Assembly (NCBI GenBank): GCA_001801825.1
Contig: MGYR01000050.1
Coordinates: 464 to 6,836, forward strand
Direction of reading: 5' to 3'
Length of the DNA: 6,373 nt
Origin: Gammaproteobacteria bacterium RIFCSPLOWO2_02_FULL_56_15
GTDB lineage: Bacteria > Pseudomonadota > Gammaproteobacteria > Eutrophobiales > Eutrophobiaceae
The position numbers and the translations under genes were made by a program. Positions 1 through 5,451 of this stretch are shown here, piece by piece (position 1 is the first letter of the stretch; each line of letters opens with the position of its first letter). The notes beneath the pieces are model-generated. The model saw nothing but the letters and a program-made list of their open reading frames with translations, was not told where the DNA came from and ran no database searches.

Positions 1-926
1 TGCTGGGGGAAAGCCTGCATTTCCAACGCTGGATGAGGAGTCAACCGGATGGCGATATCCACCTGGATATCCATAGCTATCCCTCCAGGAATCCCGCGGG
101 TGAGATCGATGGGGTGGTGATCAGCGCCAGGGACGAGACGGAAAGAAAGAATTTCGAACTCGCCCTGGAGAATGCCAGGGAGGTAGCAGAGGAAGCAAAC
201 AAAACCAAGGCCCGGTTCCTGGCGAGCATGAGCCATGAACTGCATACCCCGCTGACCGCCATCATCGGCTACAGTGAGATGCTGCGGGACCAGGCCGAGG
301 AGGAGGGATATTCCGGGATCATCCAGGACCTGGAGAGTATCCGATGCGCCGGCGTACGGCTGCTGGGGCTGATCGACAACATCCTCGATTCGGCGAGTCT
401 CGATGCCGGCCGGATCACTCTCGCCCCACGGCGCTTCAAGGTCCGGGAAGTGCTTGACGAGATCGGCAAGGCGCTGCAAGGCGCCATGGCGGACAGGAAT
501 AATCGGCTGGTGATAAAGATCGCTGATGAGGTCGACACCATGAGCGCCGACCCCTTCCGGTTGCGTCAGTGCCTGATGCAGCTGCTGAGCAACGCGGCCA
601 GGTACACAACGCAGGGTGAGATCTACCTCAGCGTTCGCAGCATGACCCGGACCGGGAAATGGCTGGAGTTTACAGTAAGCGACACGGGCATCGGTATGAC
701 GGAAGAACAGTTGAAAAAACTGTTCAAACCCCTGATGCCGGTGAATGAGCAGGCAAGCATCGGCACTTCCGGCGCAGGGCTGGGCCTTGCGATTGTCCAT
801 GGGCTGGTAACGCTGATGGGGGGAGACATCAGCGCCAACAGTGAATGGGGCAAGGGTTCAAGCTTCACGCTGAGCCTGCCCGCTTATGCCGAGCCTTCCA
901 GTTCAGCGATTGCGGTCAATTCATGA
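1..926 (+). CDS. PAS-type sensor histidine kinase, C-terminal part (5' end outside window)
   Basis: The reading frame is open from the window's first bases (codons in phase from position 3), so the N-terminus lies outside. Numbering from the internal Met at 33: residues ~8-45 look like the end of a PAS/PAC sensor domain, followed by a helical linker. The HisKA dimerisation domain has the H-box MSHELHTPL with phosphoacceptor His68. The HATPase domain follows, with N-box LLSNAAR (Asn187), G1 DTGIG (217-221), an LKKLF F-box-like stretch and G2 GAGLGL (247-252). All motifs needed for autophosphorylation are present. The usual Arg in SHELRTPL is His here. No receiver domain follows, so it is an ordinary rather than hybrid kinase at its C-terminus. 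The next gene, a diguanylate cyclase, starts one base after the stop, which suggests co-transcription. The stimulus and partner regulator cannot be told from this fragment. Confidence 0.95.
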   Translation, partial: LGESLHFQRWMRSQPDGDIHLDIHSYPSRNPAGEIDGVVISARDETERKNFELALENAREVAEEANKTKARFLASMSHELHTPLTAIIGYSEMLRDQAEEEGYSGIIQDLESIRCAGVRLLGLIDNILDSASLDAGRITLAPRRFKVREVLDEIGKALQGAMADRNNRLVIKIADEVDTMSADPFRLRQCLMQLLSNAARYTTQGEIYLSVRSMTRTGKWLEFTVSDTGIGMTEEQLKKLFKPLMPVNEQASIGTSGAGLGLAIVHGLVTLMGGDISANSEWGKGSSFTLSLPAYAEPSSSAIAVNS

Positions 927-927
927 T

Positions 928-1758
928 ATGAATTACACGCTTAATCCATTGAATATAAATTGGTTCCGTTCGATTTTTAGGTCGTCTACTAATAGTGAGC
1001 ACCCTGAAAGAATCGTGAAACTCCTAACTATAAAACAGGTGGCCGTCCGGATTGCCATGATCATTTCGGCGGTTGAATTTTTTATTATGCTGGTTTTCCG
1101 GGCTATTCCTCATGAAGCGGACACCTATTCAGAAGCTGTTTTTGATACTGCATTGTTGGCAGTGCTGTCCATCCCCGCAATCTACCTCTGGGTCATTAAA
1201 CCTTTTGTTCACGCCCGGGATGAGGCGCTTGCTCAGATCAGCCAGTTAGCATATGTCGATCCGTTAACGCGGCTGGCGAATCGGCGTCTCTTATCGAATC
1301 ATCTGGAAAAAGCTGTCGCCGGCAGCGTCAGGCATAAGGACCATGGGGCGGTGCTGTTGATGGATCTGGATAGGTTCAAGCCTGTAAACGACAGCCACGG
1401 GCACGAGGCGGGGGATGCGGTACTCGTTGAAATCGCTGAACGCTTACGATCTATTGTCCGCTCCGATGATGTCATCGGCCGCCTGGGTGGTGATGAGTTT
1501 GTTGTATTGATTCATCGTCTCGGTGCTGATGAACGCGTGGCGCGCGAAAAGGCGTCGCAAATAGCCGAAAAACTGCTCAATTCGGTGGATACACCGTTAG
1601 ATTTCAACGGCACGACCTTACACGTTGGCGCCAGTATTGGGATACGCCTTCTGGGATTCGAGGAACTGGATATGGAGACCGCAATTCGCGAGGCCGATAT
1701 CGCCATGTATCGTGCCAAAAAAGCAGGGAGAGGATGTGCTGTCTTTTTCGAGAAATGA
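928..1758 (+). CDS. Membrane-anchored diguanylate cyclase (GGDEF)
   Basis: Predicted to make cyclic di-GMP from two GTP at the inner membrane. I start it at ATG 928, one base after the kinase stop; an upstream in-frame ATG at 886 would add 14 residues lying inside the kinase gene. This gives 276 residues with no clear Shine-Dalgarno (SD) site, so translational coupling to the kinase is likely. Residues ~38-57 and ~74-94 are two hydrophobic segments joined by a short polar loop, too small to be a full periplasmic sensor domain. The GGDEF domain runs from DPLT (111-114) to the C-terminus, with the metal-binding MDLDRFK (Asp146) and an intact GGDEF at 187-191. An RSDD motif sits five residues before GGDEF, matching the RxxD inhibitory I-site, so product feedback inhibition is expected. 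The 5' part looks more AT-rich than the kinase gene. No EAL domain is present. Confidence 0.94.
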   Translation: MNYTLNPLNINWFRSIFRSSTNSEHPERIVKLLTIKQVAVRIAMIISAVEFFIMLVFRAIPHEADTYSEAVFDTALLAVLSIPAIYLWVIKPFVHARDEALAQISQLAYVDPLTRLANRRLLSNHLEKAVAGSVRHKDHGAVLLMDLDRFKPVNDSHGHEAGDAVLVEIAERLRSIVRSDDVIGRLGGDEFVVLIHRLGADERVAREKASQIAEKLLNSVDTPLDFNGTTLHVGASIGIRLLGFEELDMETAIREADIAMYRAKKAGRGCAVFFEK

Positions 1759-1873
1759 GACGAGCCCTTGTTCTTCCAACCACTTGTTCATCATGCCCGA
1801 TTGCGTGGCGAGGGTTCTTGCCAAACGATACGGACCATGAGGCGTCTCCAACTCTCCCATCTTGCTTCGGCGA

Positions 1874-1902
1874 TTGCTATTGCGTACGTTTTCGCGTACT
1901 AT
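1874..1902 (+). promoter_or_regulatory. Candidate sigma70 promoter of phd-yoeB
   Basis: TTGCTA (1874-1879) and TACTAT (1897-1902) are separated by exactly 17 bases; each matches its consensus at four of six positions. The start codon follows 29 bases after the -10. GGGG at 1921-1924, 7 bases before the ATG, may serve as a ribosome site. The strength is modest, but the overlap with paired GTAC motifs suits a self-repressed TA promoter. Confidence 0.45.
1882..1899 (+). promoter_or_regulatory. Candidate Phd/YefM operator: paired GCGTAC repeats
   Basis: GCGTAC occurs at 1882-1887 and again at 1894-1899, so the palindromic GTAC cores are 12 bases apart. They fall in the promoter spacer and on the first bases of the -10. 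YefM-type antitoxins are known to bind short palindromes with a GTAC core (TGTACA in E. coli yefM-yoeB) to repress their own operon, so this is the natural autoregulatory site. Binding is inferred. Confidence 0.45.
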
Positions 1903-1931
1903 TCTGACTCACTCTTGATCGGGGTCCACCC

Positions 1932-2174
1932 ATGACTATCCTCACCGCAAGCGAAGCACGCGCGAACCTGTACCGCTTGATTGACAAAGCGGCAGATTCC
2001 CATGAACCCATCCTCATTGCCGGCAAGCGCAGCTCTGCAGTATTGATCGCAGAAGAGGACTGGAAGGCCATTCAAGAAACGATGTACTTGCTATCTGTGC
2101 CAGGCATGCGTGAATCAATCCGCGAGGCTATGGCCGAACCCCTGTCGAAAAATGCCAGGGAACTCAAGTGGTAA
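1932..2174 (+). CDS. Phd/YefM-family antitoxin
   Basis: An 80-residue protein with the layout of YefM/Phd antitoxins. The N-terminal DNA-binding and dimerisation half opens TILTASEARANLYRLIDKA; a beta hairpin follows (EPILIAGKRSSAVLIAEEDW, 25-44), and then an acidic and amphipathic tail (ETMYLLSVPGMRESI and onward) that should wrap around and neutralise the toxin. The ETxYLL segment after the EEDW helix is very typical of YefM. It is the first gene of a two-gene operon; the toxin's GTG start overlaps its last 7 bases. It is expected to repress the operon with the toxin as co-repressor through the paired GTAC sites upstream. The length is normal for the family and no disruption is visible. Confidence 0.93.
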   Translation: MTILTASEARANLYRLIDKAADSHEPILIAGKRSSAVLIAEEDWKAIQETMYLLSVPGMRESIREAMAEPLSKNARELKW

Positions 2175-2434
2175 GTTGGAAGCTTGTCTACTCTAAGCAG
2201 GCGCTCAAGGATGCAAAGAAGTTAAAGGCCGCTGGCTTGAAGCCAAAGGCAGAAGCATTGCTTCGAATTCTCAGCGATGATCCGTTTCAGAACCCACCGA
2301 CATACGAGAAGCTCGTTGGGGATTTGGCTGGCGCCTACTCGCGCAGAATCAACATCCACAATCGCCTGGTGTACGAGGTCTTCGTCAAGGAGAAGACCGT
2401 ACGGGTCCTGCGCATGTGGACGCACTATGAATGA
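2168..2434 (+). CDS. yoeB: Txe/YoeB-family mRNA interferase toxin
   Basis: An 88-residue RelE-superfamily toxin expected to cleave mRNA in the ribosomal A site when free of antitoxin. It starts with GTG, with AGGGA at 2157-2161 six bases upstream. The start overlaps the antitoxin stop, so translation is coupled. Family signatures: YEKLVGDL (46-53), AYSRRINIHNRLVYEV (57-71) and the C-terminal WTHYE. By alignment from memory to E. coli YoeB, the catalytic Glu46, Arg65 and His83 correspond to Glu47, Arg66 and His86, with Tyr87 matching Tyr84. All are present, so the toxin looks active. The N-terminal segment is Lys-rich, as in other basic RelE-fold toxins. The subfamily (YoeB rather than RelE or ParE) is supported by the YefM-like partner and the HNRLVY motif. 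Confidence 0.92.
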   Translation: MVSWKLVYSKQALKDAKKLKAAGLKPKAEALLRILSDDPFQNPPTYEKLVGDLAGAYSRRINIHNRLVYEVFVKEKTVRVLRMWTHYE

Positions 2435-2438
2435 GGCC

Positions 2439-2544
2439 CCCTGCTCGCGATGAAACATCGAAATTCTAAGCATCCTGCAGGGACCACGCTAAACGCGGCT
2501 GCCGGCATCTGCGAGCATTAGCCGCCGTCCGGCAAGGCCGGCAT
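2439..2544 (+). other. GC-rich structured spacer after yoeB, possible transcription attenuator
   Basis: Nested inverted repeats fill the gap between the two TA operons. CCCTGC (2439-2444) pairs with GCAGGG (2477-2482) and encloses a CGATG-AAA-CATCG hairpin (2448-2460). GCGGCT (2495-2500) pairs with AGCCGC (2520-2525). CCGGC-AAG-GCCGG forms a short hairpin at 2529-2541, followed by a weak T-containing run. GCCGGCAT also repeats directly at 2501 and 2537. None is a textbook intrinsic terminator, but together they could insulate yoeB from abiE. Confidence 0.3.
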
Positions 2545-2554
2545 ATTCTTTAAC

Positions 2555-2582
2555 TTGACCTTATATTTTCACCATATATACT
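2555..2582 (+). promoter_or_regulatory. Candidate sigma70 promoter of abiEi-abiEii
   Basis: TTGACC (2555-2560, five of six) and TATACT (2577-2582, five of six) with a 16-base AT-rich spacer make the best promoter on the + strand here. Transcription would begin near 2589, about 26 bases before the ATG at 2615. A possible TTG start at 2555 is the -35 itself, which argues against it as a start codon. Confidence 0.65.
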
Positions 2583-2583
2583 G

Positions 2584-2603
2584 TTTTCAACATTTGTTGA
2601 AAA
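2584..2603 (+). promoter_or_regulatory. Candidate AbiEi operator: perfect 8-bp inverted repeat
   Basis: TTTTCAAC-ATTT-GTTGAAAA is a perfect 8+8 palindrome with a 4-base centre. It begins two bases after the -10 and covers the expected transcription start. AbiEi antitoxins of studied type IV systems are known to repress their own promoter by binding inverted repeats through the winged helix, so this is the likely operator. A run of T does not follow, so it is not a terminator. Confidence 0.6.
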
Positions 2604-2614
2604 TATGTTATTTA

Positions 2615-3676
2615 ATGAAATTAAATCCAAAAGAAATCAGGCAAAAAGCAAATCAGGCCATCCGGAATGTATTGCAGAGAATACCGGATTTGACCGACAT
2701 TCGCGTGCAACAGCAACCGCAATCTATGGGTGGAATCGCGGATCTCCTTGTCACATTCCGCAGAAAAAACGATGACAAGTTACTGCTGGCAGATGTGAAG
2801 TCTTCGGGCCAACCCCGTTATGCACGCAATGCGGTCAACAGCCTGCTCATACCGCTTGCGAAGTTGGCGAATGGATACGGTGTATTTATCGCTCCGTATA
2901 TATCCAGGCAGTCGGCGGAAATTTGCCAGCAGGCTAATATCGGTTACATCGATTTCTCCGGTAACTGCCGGCTCAGTTTCGACTCCACCTATATAGAAAT
3001 AACTGGCAATCCCAACCCGTTTAGTGAAAAGCGGGTGCTGAAGACCCTGTTTAAACCCAAGGCCGAACGCATCCTGCGGACACTATTATGTGAACCCCGA
3101 AAGGTCTGGTTGACCGGAGAACTGGCGAAAATAGCAGATGTCAGCCTGGGTCAGGTATCTAATGTCCGTAAGTTATTGTTGGAGCGGGAATGGATTACCG
3201 ATAATAAACGAGGTATCGCACTTACTGAACCATTGCAACTACTCGAAGCCTGGAGGGAAAACTATCAATCGGATCGTAACGCCAGCTTCGATTTCTATTT
3301 TATGAAACCGGTGCCGGAAATTGAGTTATTGATAGGGAACATCTGTAAACAGACAAAAACCCGGTACGCGCTTACAGGCTTTTCCGGGGCATCCCGTTAT
3401 GCCCCATTTACCACGTACAAGACGGTAACCCTCTATATGGATCCTCCCCCATCCATTGATAAGAATGTTTTGCCTTTTACCTTGGTGTCCTCCGGTGCAA
3501 ATATCAGGATCTTGTCGCCCTACGATGCAGGGGTCTTCACCGACTGCAGGAACATTCACGGTGATTGGGTTGCATCGCCCATCCAGTGCTACCTCGACCT
3601 GAAAGATGAAAAAGCACGGGGACAGGAAGCAGCGGACGTATTGCTTGAAAAGGAAATTAAACCAACATGGCAGTAA
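2615..3676 (+). CDS. AbiEi-family antitoxin/transcriptional repressor (type IV TA) with nuclease-like N-terminal part
   Basis: A 353-residue protein from ATG 2615, chosen because a more upstream TTG lies in the promoter -35. Three parts are visible. (1) Residues 1-~135: alpha/beta with MGGIADLLVTF, then LLLADVKSSGQP; Asp43, Asp60 and Lys62 fit a D...(D/E)xK restriction-nuclease-like core. (2) Residues ~146-205: a winged helix (KAERILRTLL, LTGELAKIADVSLGQVSNVR, then a RGIALTEP wing) for DNA binding. (3) Residues ~225-350: the conserved AbiEi C-terminal domain, with RYALTGFSGASRYAP, RILSPYDAGVF and SPIQCYLDL. AbiEi relieves AbiEii toxicity without forming a stable complex and represses the operon. 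Here the perfect inverted repeat at 2584-2603 is the natural target. The gene overlaps the toxin gene by 10 bases. The family call is firm; whether the nuclease-like part is catalytic is not known. Confidence 0.88.
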   Translation: MKLNPKEIRQKANQAIRNVLQRIPDLTDIRVQQQPQSMGGIADLLVTFRRKNDDKLLLADVKSSGQPRYARNAVNSLLIPLAKLANGYGVFIAPYISRQSAEICQQANIGYIDFSGNCRLSFDSTYIEITGNPNPFSEKRVLKTLFKPKAERILRTLLCEPRKVWLTGELAKIADVSLGQVSNVRKLLLEREWITDNKRGIALTEPLQLLEAWRENYQSDRNASFDFYFMKPVPEIELLIGNICKQTKTRYALTGFSGASRYAPFTTYKTVTLYMDPPPSIDKNVLPFTLVSSGANIRILSPYDAGVFTDCRNIHGDWVASPIQCYLDLKDEKARGQEAADVLLEKEIKPTWQ

Positions 3677-4485
3677 CAAAGATCGATTATCCGAACCTGG
3701 CAGTGAAAGCTGCGGTGATGGTGATGTTGGAACTCACCAGGATCCTGGGAGCATACCGTGACAATATTGTTGTGATTGGAGGCATGGTGCCAAGGTACCT
3801 GGCGCCTGATGCAGAAGAACCTCATATAGGCACGACGGATGTGGATTTAGCGCTGGACCATCGCCATATATCAGCAGAAGGATATCGTCTTATCCACAAT
3901 TTACTGGCCAGCCATGCTTATGTTCAGGATCCCGGACAACCGTTTATCTACCGTCGCCAGGTTAATGTAGATGGAAATGATATAACTGTGCAGATCGATT
4001 TATTGTCAGGTGAATATGGAGGAACGGGGAAAAGCCGCCGCACTCAAAAAGTCCAAGACGCCCGGCCAAGAAAAGCGCGCGGTGTTGATCTGGTTTTTGA
4101 CCAACCGGAAAGTATAGAAATAACTGGGATACTGCCCGGAGGAGCAAAAGATAAGGCTGTCATCAAAATATCCGGGATCATTCCGTTTATCGTCATGAAG
4201 GCCATGGCCATGCAAGATCGCCTCAAAGCGAAAGATCCCTATGATATCTACTACTGCCTACTCTATTTCCCTGGTGGTCCACAAAGGATCGTGGAGTTAT
4301 TGGCACCACTAAGAACCAACAAACTGGTACAGGAAGCCTTGGTAATTCTTGCTGAGAAATTTGCCTCACCGGAACATGTCGGCCCGGTGCATATCGCAGA
4401 TTTTATGGAATTAACTGATCTGGATGACAGGGCACGTACTCAACGGGATGCATATGAACGAGTAAGGTTTATTTTGAACCATTAA
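3667..4485 (+). CDS. AbiEii/AbiGii-family nucleotidyltransferase toxin (type IV TA)
   Basis: A 272-residue toxin with a DNA polymerase beta-like nucleotidyltransferase fold. Motif I is IVVIGGMVPRYL (34-45), with GG at 38-39, followed by TDVDLAL carrying metal ligands Asp58 and Asp60. A third acidic ligand is likely Asp111 in VQIDLL. The C-terminal part has IPFIVMKAMAMQDRLKAKDPYDIYY (172-196), matching the K...K-x-x-D-x-x-D signature of AbiEii toxins. Family members inhibit growth by NTP-dependent nucleotide transfer, shown for some relatives to modify tRNA; the substrate of this one is unknown. The start overlaps the antitoxin stop by 10 bases, with AGGA at 3651-3654 a little far upstream, so coupled translation is likely. 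The length is normal and the active-site residues look intact. It would act in phage defence by abortive infection. Confidence 0.88.
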   Translation: MAVTKIDYPNLAVKAAVMVMLELTRILGAYRDNIVVIGGMVPRYLAPDAEEPHIGTTDVDLALDHRHISAEGYRLIHNLLASHAYVQDPGQPFIYRRQVNVDGNDITVQIDLLSGEYGGTGKSRRTQKVQDARPRKARGVDLVFDQPESIEITGILPGGAKDKAVIKISGIIPFIVMKAMAMQDRLKAKDPYDIYYCLLYFPGGPQRIVELLAPLRTNKLVQEALVILAEKFASPEHVGPVHIADFMELTDLDDRARTQRDAYERVRFILNH

Positions 4486-4534
4486 AATTGGAACTACTCC
4501 ACTGGTTAAAAACAAGGACAAGCAGTTGAGTGAA

Positions 4535-4566
4535 CGTAGCCTGGATGGAGTGAAACGGAATCCGGG
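4535..4566 (+). repeat. REP-like hairpin unit, copy 1
   Basis: This 32-base unit begins CGTAGCCTGGAT and ends AATCCGGG. CCTGGAT (4540-4546) can pair with ATCCGGG (4560-4566) with one G-T wobble. It matches the inverted copy at 4686-4717 at 25 of 32 positions. Units of the form GTAGCCCGGAT...ATCCGGG are familiar dispersed intergenic repeats in many proteobacterial genomes. Confidence 0.7.
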
Positions 4567-4685
4567 ATAAAGTCAAATGCTGGTCCAATATTGACGCGAT
4601 CGCGTTGCGGGCGAGATGTATTGACGATATATCTGCGAGATGGGGCGGATATTGAAAAGCATACAGTGATCGCCTTGGCATGAAC

Positions 4686-4717
4686 CCCGGATTACGCCTT
4701 GCTTCATCCGGGCTACG
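4686..4717 (-). repeat. REP-like hairpin unit, copy 2 (inverted)
   Basis: CCCGGAT (4686-4692) pairs perfectly with ATCCGGG (4706-4712), followed by CTACG. Its reverse complement is the same 32-base length as copy 1, and most of the seven differences lie in the loop. The stem tolerates the C-to-T change of copy 1 through a wobble pair. The two copies in opposite orientation, 119 bases apart, resemble a REP doublet. Confidence 0.75.
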
Positions 4718-4790
4718 CTCGCTGTTGCAGACTCTGGAAGAATATTTCGCCTGGCGCCGGACGGGCCAATGATCCCTCGCAGCTCGAGGA

Positions 4791-5141
4791 TCAATCGCAA
4801 ATCGTGTGGCCGAGGAAATCGCTCCGGCAGTGCAACTCTTTTCCGGTCTCCTCATCGCGCAGCACGGGATCCCCGAAGTAATCGGTGGTCCGTTTCATCC
4901 GATTACCGGACTCGTCCCGGTAGATCATGTCACCGAAAGAGTTCTCTTCCCCTCGAATGGTCCGGTCCGCATCATCCCGCCAGACCTCGTTACCTAAATA
5001 GTCAGTCGTTCCCTTCCAGGTATCTCCAGTATCAGTAGTGCATTGCTGGTTGCCTAGAAAATCGGTACTGCAGCGGATCTCCGCTTGCACGATGGTTGTC
5101 ATCGATAAGGCCAGAAGCAATACATGCACCGGGAATTTCAT
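4791..5141 (-). CDS. Small secreted protein of tandem 20-residue (T-D-[YF]-[LF]-G) repeats, function unknown
   Basis: A 116-residue protein from ATG 5141; a second ATG six bases upstream (5147) is possible, but AGTAGG at a spacing of 8 favours 5141. Residues 1-20 (MKFPVHVLLLALSMTTIVQA) form a clean signal peptide with likely cleavage after VQA, so the product is periplasmic or exported. The mature part is five repeats with an aromatic-x-Gly core whose glycines fall at 30, 50, 70, 90 and 111, an almost exact 20-residue period. Typical units read TTDYLGNEVWRD and TTDYFGDPVLRD. Only the first and last repeats carry cysteines, each as C-x9-C (24/34 and 105/115). Many Asp, Glu, Arg and Lys residues suggest a beta-rich, possibly ion- or polymer-binding fold. 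I do not recognise a named family. The gene is transcribed against its neighbours from its own promoter. Confidence 0.85.
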   Translation of the reverse strand: MKFPVHVLLLALSMTTIVQAEIRCSTDFLGNQQCTTDTGDTWKGTTDYLGNEVWRDDADRTIRGEENSFGDMIYRDESGNRMKRTTDYFGDPVLRDEETGKELHCRSDFLGHTICD

Positions 5142-5193
5142 TCTCATCGCCTACTTCAGCCTCCACCCGACCAGTGTCAGGATCCGCGTGTAC

Positions 5194-5222
5194 ATTATCT
5201 TCTCACCTGCCCACTCTGCCAA
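5194..5222 (-). promoter_or_regulatory. Sigma70 promoter of the repeat-protein gene
   Basis: Read on the minus strand, TTGGCA (5222-5217) and GATAAT (5199-5194) are separated by exactly 17 bases; each matches consensus at five of six positions. Transcription would start near 5187, leaving a leader of about 46 bases before ATG 5141. This is strong independent support that the minus-strand frame is a real gene. Confidence 0.65.
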
Positions 5223-5422
5223 GCTCATGTGTACCTCAATCCGCTTGATTTTGTCTGGATGCTGCGACCTGTTTATTCAGGGAAAAAACGTAGGCTGGAT
5301 TGCAGTGTTTTTACAGGCTAACCCTGTGATTATTAAAAGACTACCATTTTATCAACGCCGAATAGCCATTATGAAAACGGCTTTTAGGCTGGCTACTAAT
5401 AGTTATGCGCCAGCAATGCTGA

Positions 5423-5451
5423 TTGATGCGTAGTGCGCAACACGGTATACT
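5423..5451 (+). promoter_or_regulatory. Candidate sigma70 promoter of higBA
   Basis: TTGATG (5423-5428) and TATACT (5446-5451) are 17 bases apart. The -10 ends only six bases before the higB ATG at 5458, so the expected transcription start falls on or next to the start codon and no SD can be on the transcript. Either higB is read from a leaderless mRNA or another promoter is used. Confidence 0.5.
5429..5444 (+). promoter_or_regulatory. Candidate HigA operator, imperfect 16-bp palindrome
   Basis: CGTagTGCGCAacACG is symmetric at 12 of 16 positions around a TGCGCA core and lies wholly inside the spacer between the -35 and -10 of higBA. HigA antitoxins are known to repress their own operon by binding palindromes at the promoter, so this is the obvious site. 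Binding is inferred. Confidence 0.45.

Larger units (their letters stand above)
1756..1908 (-). pseudogene. Probable relic of a group II intron reverse transcriptase/maturase C-terminal tail
   Basis: On the minus strand the frame closed by a stop at 1909-1911 reads towards lower coordinates through PHGPYRLARTLATQSGMMNK and then WLEEQGLVS. This resembles, from memory, the last part of bacterial group II intron maturases (pattern G-x-W/Y-x-L-A-x-T-x-A-x-x-x-G-M-T-N-x-W-L-x-x-Q-G-L). The resemblance stops at about 1756, where the DGC stop region begins, and the rest of the element is missing. No upstream RT or maturase domains are present, so I call it debris rather than a gene. The phd-yoeB promoter lies inside the relic. 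Alternatively this is an unrelated chance frame; the family call rests on pattern memory only. Confidence 0.4.
4486..4790. other. Non-coding spacer after abiEii
   Basis: No credible gene is visible in these 305 bases. They hold two inverted REP-like hairpin units (4535-4566 and 4686-4717). Between the units lie a 12-bp perfect palindrome ACGCGATCGCGT (4594-4605) and two copies of TATTGACG (4589 and 4619). Near 4771-4792 a bulged inverted repeat (GATCCCTCG / CGAGGATC) sits at the 3' end of the minus-strand repeat-protein gene and could slow its transcription, although no T-run follows. Open frames across this stretch have no recognisable features. Confidence 0.6.

Noticed and set aside
886..927. 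Upstream ATG start for the diguanylate cyclase
   Set aside because: It would lie inside the kinase C-terminus; ATG 928 directly follows the kinase stop and is the simpler coupled start.
1618..1755. Extension of the minus-strand maturase-like frame into the DGC gene
   Set aside because: Resemblance to maturase tails stops near 1756; beyond that the frame is simply the antisense of the well-supported GGDEF domain.
2435..2554. Integron attC or CRISPR-like repeat in the GC-rich spacer
   Set aside because: Inverted repeats are short and irregular, with no attC core sites, no integrase nearby and no regularly spaced repeats.
2555..2614. Upstream TTG start for AbiEi adding 20 residues
   Set aside because: The TTG is the -35 box, the extension covers the -10 and operator palindrome, and its sequence is unlike the family N-terminus.
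4469..4855. Minus-strand 128-codon frame over the abiEii end and REP units
   Set aside because: Low-complexity, Arg/Ser-rich translation running through repeats and into the repeat-protein gene; no family features.
5313..5327. ACAGG-ctaac-CCTGT hairpin as a terminator
   Set aside because: The stem is only 5 bp, and the T-run precedes rather than follows it on the + strand, while on the minus strand it would be followed by A residues.
5038..5433. A 131-codon + strand frame across the 5' end of the repeat-protein gene
   Set aside because: It overlaps the minus-strand gene that has a signal peptide, regular repeats and a good promoter; the + frame has no motif or family features.
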